NCBI RefSeq assembly: GCF_017874415.1
Contig: NZ_JAGGLM010000001.1
Location: 1 to 64,000, forward strand
From: Clostridium algifaecis
GTDB lineage: Bacteria > Bacillota > Clostridia > Clostridiales > Clostridiaceae
Direction of reading: 5' to 3'
Length of the DNA stretch: 64,000 bases
Shown: one piece after another, positions 1-7,798 of the stretch
Position numbering within the stretch: position 1 is the first letter of the stretch
Layout: every line of letters starts with the position of its first letter
Notes under the pieces: generated by a model
What the model saw: the letters and a program-made list of their open reading frames with translations, nothing else
Told to the model about the DNA's origin: nothing
Databases searched by the model: none
Made by a program: the position numbers and the translations under genes

Positions 1-1098
1 AAATATTTACTCAGAAATGCAGGAAAAGACAGGACCTTTCACAGCGTGATACTTGCTGGAGTACATGACGTCAAGAGTCTAAAACTTAAAATAAGGACTG
101 ACGAAGAACATAAATATAACAGTCCCTGGAATATAGCATCTGATTTTGACGTGGATATGAGTTTTTCAAAAGAAGAAATAGGAACCATGCTGGATGACTA
201 TGTGAAATATAAAGGTGTAGAGCTTGATAAAGAGTACTTTTCAGATAGACTCCGTTTCTATACTTCGGGCTACCCCTTCCTTGTAAGCAAACTCTGCAAG
301 ATAATAGATGAAAAGATAATGCCGGAAGGCAGCCTTAAGTGGGAAAAAGAATATATGGATATGGCCGTAAAGAAAATTTTAATAGACAGTAATACAAATT
401 TTGAAAGCTTGATTAAAAACATTGAAAATAATAGTAAGTTGAAGGAAATGGTGAAAGATTTAATTATAGATGGGAGTAAAATTACCTATAATGAGGATAA
501 CCTTATTATAATGCTTGGTATAACTTATGGAATTTTTAAAAATGAAAAGGGACAATTAAAAATTCACAATAGAATATATGAGCAGAGGATATATAATTAC
601 ATGAGCTCTTTAATAGAGACCTCGACGGATGTTAGTTTCTATAATGAAAAGTCAAATTTCATAAATGAAGATGGCAATTTAGATGTAAAAAAGGTGCTTG
701 TAAAATTTCAGGAGTTTATGAAACATGAATATTCGGAGAAAAGGGAAGCTTTCCTGGAGGCAGACGGCAGGCTTCTGTTTTTAGCATTCATAAGTCCCAT
801 AATAAATGGCACGGGCTTTGCCTTTAAGGAAGTGCAGGGCGGAGAGGAAAAGCGTTTTGATATAGTTATAACTTACAATAAGAAAATGTATATAGTGGAA
901 CTCAAGGTATGGCATGGTGAGGAGTACCATGAAAAAGGACTTGTCCAGCTCAGCGAGTACCTGGAGCAGTACAGTCTAGATCATGGATATCTTTTAATAT
1001 TTGATTTCAGAAAACTTAAGAGAAAATCAGGGAAAGTGAATGAAACCATAATTGATATAGACAGGAATAAAAAGAAAATAGTGGAAGTTTACTGCTAA
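1..1098 (+). CDS. AAA-ATPase-like / PD-(D/E)XK nuclease-domain protein, 5' end cut by window
   Basis: The reading frame is open back to base 1, and the GTG at 46 lies inside conserved sequence (FHSVILAGVHD), so the true start lies outside the window. The visible part matches the C-terminal half of the clostridial/Bacteroides family that joins an AAA-ATPase-like domain to a DUF1703 PD-(D/E)XK nuclease-like domain. Near the C-terminus, the FDIVI strand followed by YIVELKVW gives the D...ExK nuclease signature. The family is common and often multicopy. Its function is unknown, though a nuclease or mobile-element link has been inferred. The ATPase Walker motifs would lie upstream of the window. 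The family call is firm; the biological role is not. Confidence 0.8.
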   Translation, partial: KYLLRNAGKDRTFHSVILAGVHDVKSLKLKIRTDEEHKYNSPWNIASDFDVDMSFSKEEIGTMLDDYVKYKGVELDKEYFSDRLRFYTSGYPFLVSKLCKIIDEKIMPEGSLKWEKEYMDMAVKKILIDSNTNFESLIKNIENNSKLKEMVKDLIIDGSKITYNEDNLIIMLGITYGIFKNEKGQLKIHNRIYEQRIYNYMSSLIETSTDVSFYNEKSNFINEDGNLDVKKVLVKFQEFMKHEYSEKREAFLEADGRLLFLAFISPIINGTGFAFKEVQGGEEKRFDIVITYNKKMYIVELKVWHGEEYHEKGLVQLSEYLEQYSLDHGYLLIFDFRKLKRKSGKVNETIIDIDRNKKKIVEVYC

Positions 1099-1123
1099 AC
1101 ATTCTTCATATTATTACGATAAT
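1096..1123 (+). promoter_or_regulatory. sigma-28 (sigma-D) promoter of the FlxA-like gene
   Basis: TAAA at 1096-1099 and ACGATAAT at 1116-1123, 21 bases from the T of TAAA to the C of CGATAA. This fits the flagellar sigma consensus (TAAA, then GCCGATAA). The -35 overlaps the stop codon of the upstream gene. The expected transcript start is about 25 bases before the ribosome binding site. A sigD gene lies at 58541 in the same window. Confidence 0.75.
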
Positions 1124-1154
1124 ATATATGAACAATTGTGGAGGAGATGTATAT

Positions 1155-1871
1155 ATGATAAATTCTATTTCATCTAATGGTATAAAACCAATGAATTATG
1201 CCAGAACTGATAAATCAAATGATGCTCAAATAAAAGCATTGCGACAGCAAGAAGCTTCAATTCAAAAACAAATAGATAGTATAAAGAATAGCAAGCAAGA
1301 TCCTAAAACCAAGCAGGAGCTTATAAAACCTCTAGAATCCCAGATTCAAAGCATAGAAGGACAAATTCAGCAAGCACAAATAGATCAGGTTAGTAATAAA
1401 AATGGTAATTCTAATTCAGGTTCAAAAGTTAATACGGAAAATAATGAAAAATTTCAAAAGGATAATATCTTTTTGAGTATGTCAAGTACTTATAATCAGG
1501 TTAAACAGGTTAATTCTATTAGAAAAAATTTAAAGGGAAAAGCTAATGAATTAAACTCAGATGCCAGCTTTGATGAAATGACGGGAAATTATAAGATGGC
1601 TAATATAGAAAGAGCAGAAGCTGCTAAAGACCAGGGTAAGGCTAATGGCTTGCAATCTAAAATTGGTAAGTTAAATAGTGACATGAACAAATCTGTAAAA
1701 AATGAAATTAATAAGGAAAATAAAGAAGAAAATATGGAAATTAGTGATCCAGGTGGTACTGATAAAGATCTTGAAAAAAGTTCTGAAAAAGCTTCAGGAA
1801 TGGATTTAAAGGGCGATTTTCAAAATGATTCTGACATTAATAAAAAGCAATCGATTGATGCATTAGCATAA
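1155..1871 (+). CDS. FlxA-like coiled-coil protein
   Basis: A 238-residue soluble protein rich in Gln, Lys, Asn and Ser. A heptad-like region (about residues 25-70, with IKALRQQ, IQKQIDSI and IEGQIQQAQ) matches the FlxA-like family. In E. coli flxA is a flagellar sigma-28-dependent gene of unknown function. I place the start at the ATG at 1155, because GGAGGAG lies just before it and a consensus sigma-28 promoter sits 30 bases upstream. An in-frame ATG at 1128 has no ribosome binding site. The C-terminal half is low-complexity and polar. No signal peptide or membrane segment is visible. The family assignment rests on the coiled-coil pattern plus promoter context; the role is unknown, presumably linked to motility. 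Confidence 0.7.
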   Translation: MINSISSNGIKPMNYARTDKSNDAQIKALRQQEASIQKQIDSIKNSKQDPKTKQELIKPLESQIQSIEGQIQQAQIDQVSNKNGNSNSGSKVNTENNEKFQKDNIFLSMSSTYNQVKQVNSIRKNLKGKANELNSDASFDEMTGNYKMANIERAEAAKDQGKANGLQSKIGKLNSDMNKSVKNEINKENKEENMEISDPGGTDKDLEKSSEKASGMDLKGDFQNDSDINKKQSIDALA

Positions 1872-1923
1872 ATTGATTCTAAAAATAGATATGGTAGATG
1901 AACTTGAAAAATATTTTTAGAAT

Positions 1924-1949
1924 AGTCATTGAATTGGCTGCTTTTTTTA
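1924..1949 (+). terminator. Possible weak rho-independent terminator after the FlxA-like gene
   Basis: Short stem AGTCA (1924-1928) with TGGCT (1935-1939), allowing a G-U pair, followed by a run of seven T. The stem is short, so this is tentative. The rest of 1872-2107 is AT-rich and holds no other feature I can support. Confidence 0.35.
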
Positions 1950-2107
1950 GTATATTTAAATAGTTAAAAAAGAACAAATGTTTGTATAAAATTAAATTTT
2001 ATGATCATAATAAAAATATATCATATATAATGGAAAAATATAATTTATATAGATAATATTATTATAAACTTTAAATAAGTAATGGATATAAGTGAGGTGT
2101 GAGTCAA

Positions 2108-2515
2108 TTGAATATAGATAAAGATAAAGTAGATAAAATAATTCAATTTCTTACTGAAAATATAAAACCATATTTAATATATTTATTTGGTTCAAGTGTA
2201 AATGGAATTTTTAGAGAAGATAGCGACATTGATATTGCTTTTATTAGTGATATCAATACTACAGACTATGAAACATTTATGTTAGCACAAAAGCTTGCAG
2301 ATATATTAAAAAGGGATGTTGATTTAATTAATTTAAAAAAAGCATCTACTGTATTTAGAATTCAGGTAATAGCTAAAGGGAAAAAAATATATTGTATTGA
2401 TGATAAAAGAAGGGCTTATTTTGAAATGTATGCATTTAAAGATTATGCTACATTAAATGAAGAAAGAGAAATAGTACTAAAAAATGTAAAAAAGAGAGGA
2501 AAAATATATGAATGA
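2108..2515 (+). CDS. mntA: MntA-type minimal nucleotidyltransferase, type VII antitoxin
   Basis: A 135-residue protein with the minimal nucleotidyltransferase signature GSX10DXD: G28-S29, then D40 and D42. In characterised MntA/HepT systems this protein neutralises the HepT RNase by AMPylating a tyrosine next to its active site. The TTG at 2108 is the likely start, with GTGAGGTG 8 bases upstream; a GTG at 2099 would lie inside that ribosome binding site. The gene overlaps hepT by 8 bases, as expected for a coupled antitoxin-toxin operon. Sequence evidence for the fold is strong; the AMPylation mechanism is inferred from the family. Confidence 0.9.
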   Translation: MNIDKDKVDKIIQFLTENIKPYLIYLFGSSVNGIFREDSDIDIAFISDINTTDYETFMLAQKLADILKRDVDLINLKKASTVFRIQVIAKGKKIYCIDDKRRAYFEMYAFKDYATLNEEREIVLKNVKKRGKIYE

Positions 2516-2912
2516 TGTGATATTGAATAAAATATCTGTTATTGAAAGATGTATAAAAAGGATAAATGATGAATATGATAATAACCCTGAAAATTTAAAG
2601 AATTATACTAAACAAGATTCTATAATTTTAAATATCCAAAGAGCCTGTGAGGCATCTATAGATTTAGCTATGCATATAGTTTCTGAAAAAAAACTTGGTA
2701 TTCCACAAAACAGCAGAGATGCATTTGAAGTACTGTTTGAAAATAAAATCATAGATGAAAAACTTATGAATAATTTAAAATCTATGGTTGGTTTTAGAAA
2801 TATAGCTGTTCATGATTATCAAACTGTAAATTTAGACATAGTAAGAGAAGTTATTGAGAAACATATATATGATTTGGAAAAGTTTTCAAAGAATATGCTT
2901 GATATTTTGTAA
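2508..2912 (+). CDS. hepT: HepT-like HEPN RNase toxin (DUF86)
   Basis: A 134-residue all-alpha HEPN protein of the DUF86/HepT family. The catalytic RX4HXY motif is intact: R97, H102 and Y104 in RNIAVHDY. HepT proteins are RNases; in the studied MntA/HepT pairs the motif tyrosine is the target of MntA. The gene starts inside the end of mntA (ATG at 2508 within the GAAAAATATATGAATGA context), giving translational coupling. No mobile-element remnants flank the pair. Both proteins keep their key residues, so the module looks active rather than decayed. Confidence 0.9.
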   Translation: MNDVILNKISVIERCIKRINDEYDNNPENLKNYTKQDSIILNIQRACEASIDLAMHIVSEKKLGIPQNSRDAFEVLFENKIIDEKLMNNLKSMVGFRNIAVHDYQTVNLDIVREVIEKHIYDLEKFSKNMLDIL

Positions 2913-2933
2913 GTATTAATGGAATTTTATTGC

Positions 2934-2961
2934 TAAATATTCTCCATATTTTTACGATAAT
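2934..2961 (+). promoter_or_regulatory. sigma-28 (sigma-D) promoter of the chemoreceptor gene
   Basis: TAAA at 2934-2937 and ACGATAAT at 2954-2961, with the same 21-base spacing as the promoter at 1096. The block from 2931 to about 2965 is nearly the same sequence as 1093 to about 1127. It lies 113 bases before the TTG start of the chemoreceptor. Confidence 0.75.
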
Positions 2962-3073
2962 ACATATATATACGATATGTAGCGACTGTTGCCATTGTAA
3001 AAAATAAAATTTATAGTGATATTTTCTACAATAATAGAAGCATTTTAACAAATAAAAATTGGAGGAATGTATT

Positions 3074-5083
3074 TTGGAAAAAAAATTAAGTTCAAACAAA
3101 AGCGTAAAATTTAAAATAACTTTGGCTATTTCTGTTCTGGTTGTGTTAATTTGTGTGATTTTGAGTGTGGTATCCTACAGCATTTCGGCACATTATCTCA
3201 ATGAATCAGTGAATTCAGAGTTGATTGAAAGAGCGGATGATGTTTCAAAGTATGTATCAAGTTATTTAACAAACAAACAGGCTGAGCTGGAAGGAATTGC
3301 AAAGCTTCCTAATATAAAATCCATGAACTGGCAGACTCAAAAGCCTGATCTCATAAATGAAAGTAGCAAATTGGGTTTTGAGAAATTAAGTATAGTTAAT
3401 CTAAATGGTCAGATATGCAGCACTTTAAGTGACAAACTTACTGATGTATCAAAGTTGGATTATGTAAAATTATGTCTTCAGGGTAAAAAGGGATTTGCAA
3501 ATCCTAAAAAGAGTATTATAAATGGGGATATAATTATGGACATATATGTTCCTATAAAAAATGACAATGGTACAGTTATGGGGGCAATGCTTGGAACTTT
3601 AAGCGTACAAAAACTAAATAACTTTCTGCAGCAAATGAAATTTTCCAACTCTGCTTATGCTTATGTAATAAATAAAGAAGGTACAGTTGTAATGCACAAG
3701 GACGTAAGTTTTGTGCAAAAGCAATACAATCCTATAAAAGAAGCTCAAAAAGATCCTAGTTATACAGAATTGGCAGATTGTATAAAAGAAATAGTTGCCG
3801 GGAAAAGTGGCTTAAGTAAATATACATTTAATGGTGAAAAGAAAATTTTAGCTTATGCGCCTATAAGCGCTACTAATTGGTTTGTAGTTGCAGCAGCTGG
3901 TGAATCAGAATATTTTAAAAGTGTAAAAACTATAAGGATAACACAAATTATTTGTACAATATTATTTATATTATTTGGAATAATAGTTGCACGTGTTATA
4001 TCCAAATCGGTAACAAGTCCGCTTCTTAAGATTAGGAAATTTGCTAAAAAAATTTCCGTTTATGATTTTTCAACACCTATTGACATAACTAAAGAGGATG
4101 AATTTGGGGAAACTGCAGAAGCTTTAAATACGGCACAAGAAAATGTGAAAGAACTTGTAAAAACCATGATGGATAATTCTGAAAATATAAGTGCATCAAG
4201 TGAGGAACTTGCTGCATCTGTAGAAGAATTGGTAAGAAAGTCGGAAAATATACGTAATAGTGTTGAGAAAATATCGACTGGTTCTCAAGAGACAAGTGCA
4301 GCTTCAGAAGAAATAACTGCTTCAATTGAAGAAGTAAATTCCAGCATAAATGAGTTGTCAAGCAAGGCCATGGAAGGAAGCAATATGTCAAATAAGGCTA
4401 AAAAGATGGCTGTTAGTGCATACGACAATGGAAATAAAGCTATAGATAAATCACAAAGCGTATATAAAGAAAAACAGGGCGAAGTTGCCGAAGTTGTTAA
4501 AAAGAGCAAAATAGTTGACAATATAAGAGTTATGGCAGAAACTATTGCAAGTATAGCTGATCAGACAAATCTTCTTGCACTTAATGCAGCTATAGAGGCT
4601 GCAAGAGCTGGAGAACATGGCAAAGGTTTTGCTGTTGTGGCAGAGGAAGTTAGAAAACTTGCAGAGCAGTCTGCAGATTCAGTTACAAAAATTCAAAATA
4701 TGATAGCTAAAGTTCAAGATGCCTTTAAAGCTGGTACTGATACAACTAGTGGTATGTTGAAATTTATAGAAGAAGATGTAAATCCACAATTTAAATCTTT
4801 TCAAGATATGGGAAATAGATATCATGAAGATTCTGATTTTGTAAGTAAAATGTCTGATGAGATAGCTGCGATGTCTGAAGAAATTGCAGCAACAGTAGGT
4901 CAGGTAAGTGAAGCAGCACAAAACATGGCAGGAAATGCACAAACATCTGCGGAAAATGTAGATAATATTAAAGAAAATGTTGACGAGGTTACGAGCGAAG
5001 TGGAGCAAATATCTAAAACATCACAAAGTCAAGCTGAACTTGCACAAAAGTTAAATGAAATAGTACAGAAATTTGAAATTTAA
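3074..5083 (+). CDS. Methyl-accepting chemotaxis protein with extracellular Cache domain
   Basis: A 669-residue membrane chemoreceptor. One membrane helix lies near residues 17-37, followed by an extracellular dCache-type sensor (about 40-280) and a second helix near 290-310. A HAMP segment and a long cytoplasmic coiled coil come next. The hallmark signalling tip ([19 protein letters not shown]) sits near residue 497. It feeds ligand signals to CheA/CheW, which are not in this window. The TTG at 3074 is chosen as start because GGAGGA precedes it. The ligand cannot be read from sequence; the dCache fold often binds amino acids or small organic acids. A sigma-28 promoter upstream ties it to the motility regulon. 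Confidence 0.93.
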   Translation: MEKKLSSNKSVKFKITLAISVLVVLICVILSVVSYSISAHYLNESVNSELIERADDVSKYVSSYLTNKQAELEGIAKLPNIKSMNWQTQKPDLINESSKLGFEKLSIVNLNGQICSTLSDKLTDVSKLDYVKLCLQGKKGFANPKKSIINGDIIMDIYVPIKNDNGTVMGAMLGTLSVQKLNNFLQQMKFSNSAYAYVINKEGTVVMHKDVSFVQKQYNPIKEAQKDPSYTELADCIKEIVAGKSGLSKYTFNGEKKILAYAPISATNWFVVAAAGESEYFKSVKTIRITQIICTILFILFGIIVARVISKSVTSPLLKIRKFAKKISVYDFSTPIDITKEDEFGETAEALNTAQENVKELVKTMMDNSENISASSEELAASVEELVRKSENIRNSVEKISTGSQETSAASEEITASIEEVNSSINELSSKAMEGSNMSNKAKKMAVSAYDNGNKAIDKSQSVYKEKQGEVAEVVKKSKIVDNIRVMAETIASIADQTNLLALNAAIEAARAGEHGKGFAVVAEEVRKLAEQSADSVTKIQNMIAKVQDAFKAGTDTTSGMLKFIEEDVNPQFKSFQDMGNRYHEDSDFVSKMSDEIAAMSEEIAATVGQVSEAAQNMAGNAQTSAENVDNIKENVDEVTSEVEQISKTSQSQAELAQKLNEIVQKFEI

Positions 5084-5120
5084 AAATAAGCCAGACTCCT
5101 ACACGTTCTTATATTATACA

Positions 5121-5148
5121 TAAAGATTTATATAATATAAACGATAAT
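5121..5148 (+). promoter_or_regulatory. sigma-28 (sigma-D) promoter of the comFB-like gene
   Basis: TAAA at 5121-5124 and ACGATAAT at 5141-5148, again with 21 bases from T to C. This is the same architecture as at 1096 and 2934. Transcription would start near 5155, giving a leader of about 70 bases. Confidence 0.7.
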
Positions 5149-5171
5149 TTAAGTATTATTACAATGTGGAT

Positions 5172-5192
5172 TGACAATGTTGGTCATTGTCA
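5172..5192. promoter_or_regulatory. 8-bp inverted repeat in the comFB leader
   Basis: TGACAATG (5172-5179) and CATTGTCA (5185-5192) form a perfect inverted repeat around TTGGT. It sits between the sigma-28 promoter and the ribosome binding site, so it could be a DNA operator or an RNA hairpin. No cognate protein can be named. Confidence 0.4.
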
Positions 5193-5224
5193 CTTTAAAA
5201 TTGTATGAAAGAAAGGTGACATAA

Positions 5225-5515
5225 TTGACTAAAAATTATATGGAAGATGTTGTTGATACATTAATACCCTATGTTTTGAAGGATTATCCGGAGGCTTGTG
5301 TATGTCCTAAGTGTATAGATGATATAAAAGCATTGACATTGAACAATGTTCCACAGCACTACGTAGTTACTGAAAAGGGAGAAGCACTTACTAAGGCAAG
5401 GATGCTTTCAAGTCAATTTAAAGCAGATGTATTAAAAGAAATTTCTATATCGATAAAAACTGTATCCAAAAATCCAAGGCATCCGTTATCTGAAAAAGTT
5501 GTATCGAATGATTAA
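5225..5515 (+). CDS. comFB: ComFB-family protein (late competence development ComFB)
   Basis: A 96-residue protein matching the ComFB family along its whole length. It has the N-terminal LIPYVLKDYPEACVCPKC segment with a CxCxxC cysteine cluster, and the downstream ALNNVPQHYVVT-like helix pair (here LTLNNVPQHYVV). In Bacillus the gene lies in the comF operon, without an essential role in competence; cyanobacterial homologues have been reported to bind c-di-GMP. Here it stands alone behind a sigma-28 promoter rather than with comFA/comFC, suggesting a motility or c-di-GMP role (inference). Start is the TTG at 5225 with GAAAGGTG upstream. The cysteines could bind zinc. Confidence 0.85.
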   Translation: MTKNYMEDVVDTLIPYVLKDYPEACVCPKCIDDIKALTLNNVPQHYVVTEKGEALTKARMLSSQFKADVLKEISISIKTVSKNPRHPLSEKVVSND

Positions 5516-5527
5516 AAAATTATCTGC

Positions 5528-5556
5528 TTGACAATATAAAAAAACAATTATACAAT
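5528..5556 (+). promoter_or_regulatory. sigma-A promoter of the PTS gene
   Basis: TTGACA at 5528-5533, a 17-base spacer, then TACAAT at 5551-5556. It starts only 12 bases after the comFB stop and directs an untranslated leader of about 230 bases to the PTS permease gene. Confidence 0.65.
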
Positions 5557-5567
5557 AAATGTAGTTT

Positions 5568-5607
5568 AGCAAATAAAGTTTCTATCTTGATAGAAACTTT
5601 ATTTGCT
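5568..5607 (+). promoter_or_regulatory. Perfect 19-bp hairpin at the 5' end of the PTS leader
   Basis: Two exact 19-base arms (5568-5586 and 5589-5607) are separated by TT. The hairpin begins about 5 bases after the predicted transcript start. No T-run follows it, so it is unlikely to be a simple terminator for comFB. It may protect the mRNA 5' end or take part in leader control. Confidence 0.5.
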
Positions 5608-5658
5608 ATAAAAATTCCTGAAGATGAAATAAGTGGTGTTACTATTAAATTAGGAATG

Positions 5659-5727
5659 AGCTTGATAATAGCTATTATGTTGATACAATTTAGCATAGCT
5701 ATTTTGAGCTTGTGCTTTATTTTTTTG
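5659..5727 (+). terminator. Leader hairpin with T-tract upstream of the PTS gene (possible attenuator)
   Basis: Left arm AGCT...AATAGCTAT (5659-5675) pairs with ATAGCTATT...AGCT (5695-5710). A T-rich tract follows at about 5717-5727. Lying between promoter and start codon, it looks like a leader terminator that could be controlled by an antiterminator of the LicT/GlcT kind. No such protein is encoded nearby, and I did not recognise a RAT sequence. Confidence 0.45.
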
Positions 5728-5795
5728 TAAAACTTATATAATTATTGTTTATTTGTAAATAATAATTATATTAAATATTAGGAGGAATACTTTTT

Positions 5796-7796
5796 ATGAA
5801 GAAAAGAATATTTGCAGTACTTCAGAAGATAGGAAAATCACTTATGCTGCCTGTATCTGTACTTCCGGCAGCAGGACTTCTCTTAAGACTTGGACAATCG
5901 GATTTGTTAAATATGCCTTATGTAGAAGCAGCTGGAAACGCTATCTTTGGCAACCTACCTATGATATTTGCAGTAGGTGTTGCTATTGGGTTTTCAGGTG
6001 GAGAAGCAGTTGCAGCACTTGCATCTGTAGTAGGTGAACTTATTTTGGAATCCATTGAAAAACTGGCAAGTGCAAATGCAGCAGCAGCTTTAGCACAAAC
6101 AGGAGCTTCAGCACATAATATGACTGTAAAAGCTTTTATGGAAACTCAGGCATATAACAATATTGTAACCAGAACTACAATCAATATGGGAGTTTTTGGA
6201 GGAATTATAATTGGTATTTCAGCGGCACTTTTATATAACAGATTCCATAATATTAAGCTGCCGCAGGTGCTTGGATTCTTTGCAGGAAAGAGATTTGTAC
6301 CAATTATAACATCTGTTGCAGCTTTGATTATAGGTACAGTTGGTGTATACATATGGATGCCTGTACAGGGCGGAATAGATACTATGGCAAAATTAGCAAG
6401 TAGTTCTGCACTTGGACCGGCATTTTATGCAGCAGGAAAAAGACTTCTGATACCTGTTGGACTTCACCATATTTACTATCCTGTATTTTTATATCAATTT
6501 GGACATTTTGTTTCAAATGGAATTACTTATATAGGAGATTCACCAAGATATTTTCATGGAGATCCACATGCAGGAATATTCATGGTAGCAGAATATCCTA
6601 TTTTAATGTTTGGACTTCCAGGTGCCGCTGCAGCTATGATTGCAGCGGCTAAAAAAAATAAGAGAAAAGAAATGGCTGGGATGATGATTTCGGCAGCTTT
6701 TGTTGCTTTTGTAACAGGTATTACAGAGCCAATTGAATTTTCATTTATATTTGTAGCACCTATACTATTTGTATTTCATGTAGCGGCAGCATTTTGTTCC
6801 GGGCTTGTTACAAGTTTCCTTCATATAAGACTTGGATATACTTTTTCGGCATCTTTTATAGATTATGTACTTGGATTTAAATATTCCCAGAACCCATGGC
6901 TTATATGGCCAGTAGGAATCGCATTTTTTGCACTTTACTTTGTTGTGTTCTATTTTACAATTAAGGCAATGAATATAAAGACGCCTGGCAGGGAGGATGA
7001 TTACGAAGAAGAAGTGGAGCATATAAATGTTAAGGGAAGTGCAAAGGCTTTGAAAGTACTTGAAGCTATAGGCGGAAAAGATAATATTAAAACTCTTGAT
7101 GCATGTATTACAAGACTCAGACTTACTCTAAACAATCCTGAAGTTGACCAGAAGACACTCAGAGCACTTGGCGCAGCAGGAATAATGACAGCTGGAAATA
7201 GTGTTCAGGTGGTGTTTGGAACTGAAGCTGAAAGAATAAAAGATGATATAAAAGCTATTATTCAAAATGGTGGATATGTTGAAAGCTCAGATGAAGCTGT
7301 ACGGGAAGATAGTAACTCACAGAAAAAAACTATCATGAGTGGATATCATGAACTTTTATCACCTATGGATGGTGAAATTGTCGCACTTGATAAAGTTCCA
7401 GATGCAACTTTCAGAGATAAATTACTTGGGGATGGATTTGCCGTAATTCCTTCCGGAAGTAAAGTCTATGCACCGGCAGATGGTGATATAACTGTACTTT
7501 TCCCAACTAAGCATGCTTTTGCCATTACGGCAGATAATGGGCTTGAACTTTTAATTCATGTCGGACTTGAAACAGTTGGACTAAATGGTGAAGGATTTAC
7601 TGCCCATGTTAAGCAGGGGGATAAAGTTAAAAAAGGAGACTTAATTTTATCCCTGGATACTGAATTTATTAAAGAAAAGGGTAAGGACCTTATAACTCCA
7701 GTTATTGTAACTAATATGGATAAAGTAGAAAATATTAATAGCAAATTTAAAAAAGTAAAACATGGAGATAAGGCGGCAAGTATTAAGATAAAATAA
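5796..7796 (+). CDS. PTS sugar transporter subunit IICBA, glucose/N-acetylglucosamine family
   Basis: A 666-residue single-chain phosphotransferase permease. The order is a IIC membrane domain (about 1-390, beginning KSLMLPVSVLPAAGLLLRLG), IIB (about 405-485, phospho-Cys437 in LDACITRLRL) and IIA (about 520-660, phospho-His588 in LLIHVGLETV). It imports a hexose with phosphorylation at the expense of HPr-phosphate. The IIC sequence GLPGAAAAM and the linker KTPGRED resemble NagE as well as glucose permeases, so I leave the sugar open between GlcNAc and glucose. ATG start with AGGAGG upstream. A promoter and two leader hairpins precede it. It converges with pyrC, leaving 2 bases between stops. 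Confidence 0.9.
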   Translation: MKKRIFAVLQKIGKSLMLPVSVLPAAGLLLRLGQSDLLNMPYVEAAGNAIFGNLPMIFAVGVAIGFSGGEAVAALASVVGELILESIEKLASANAAAALAQTGASAHNMTVKAFMETQAYNNIVTRTTINMGVFGGIIIGISAALLYNRFHNIKLPQVLGFFAGKRFVPIITSVAALIIGTVGVYIWMPVQGGIDTMAKLASSSALGPAFYAAGKRLLIPVGLHHIYYPVFLYQFGHFVSNGITYIGDSPRYFHGDPHAGIFMVAEYPILMFGLPGAAAAMIAAAKKNKRKEMAGMMISAAFVAFVTGITEPIEFSFIFVAPILFVFHVAAAFCSGLVTSFLHIRLGYTFSASFIDYVLGFKYSQNPWLIWPVGIAFFALYFVVFYFTIKAMNIKTPGREDDYEEEVEHINVKGSAKALKVLEAIGGKDNIKTLDACITRLRLTLNNPEVDQKTLRALGAAGIMTAGNSVQVVFGTEAERIKDDIKAIIQNGGYVESSDEAVREDSNSQKKTIMSGYHELLSPMDGEIVALDKVPDATFRDKLLGDGFAVIPSGSKVYAPADGDITVLFPTKHAFAITADNGLELLIHVGLETVGLNGEGFTAHVKQGDKVKKGDLILSLDTEFIKEKGKDLITPVIVTNMDKVENINSKFKKVKHGDKAASIKIK

Positions 7797-7798
7797 TA

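Noticed and set aside
5568-5607. Terminator of comFB
   Set aside because: The stem is perfect but no T-run follows, and a good promoter lies before it, so it belongs to the PTS leader.
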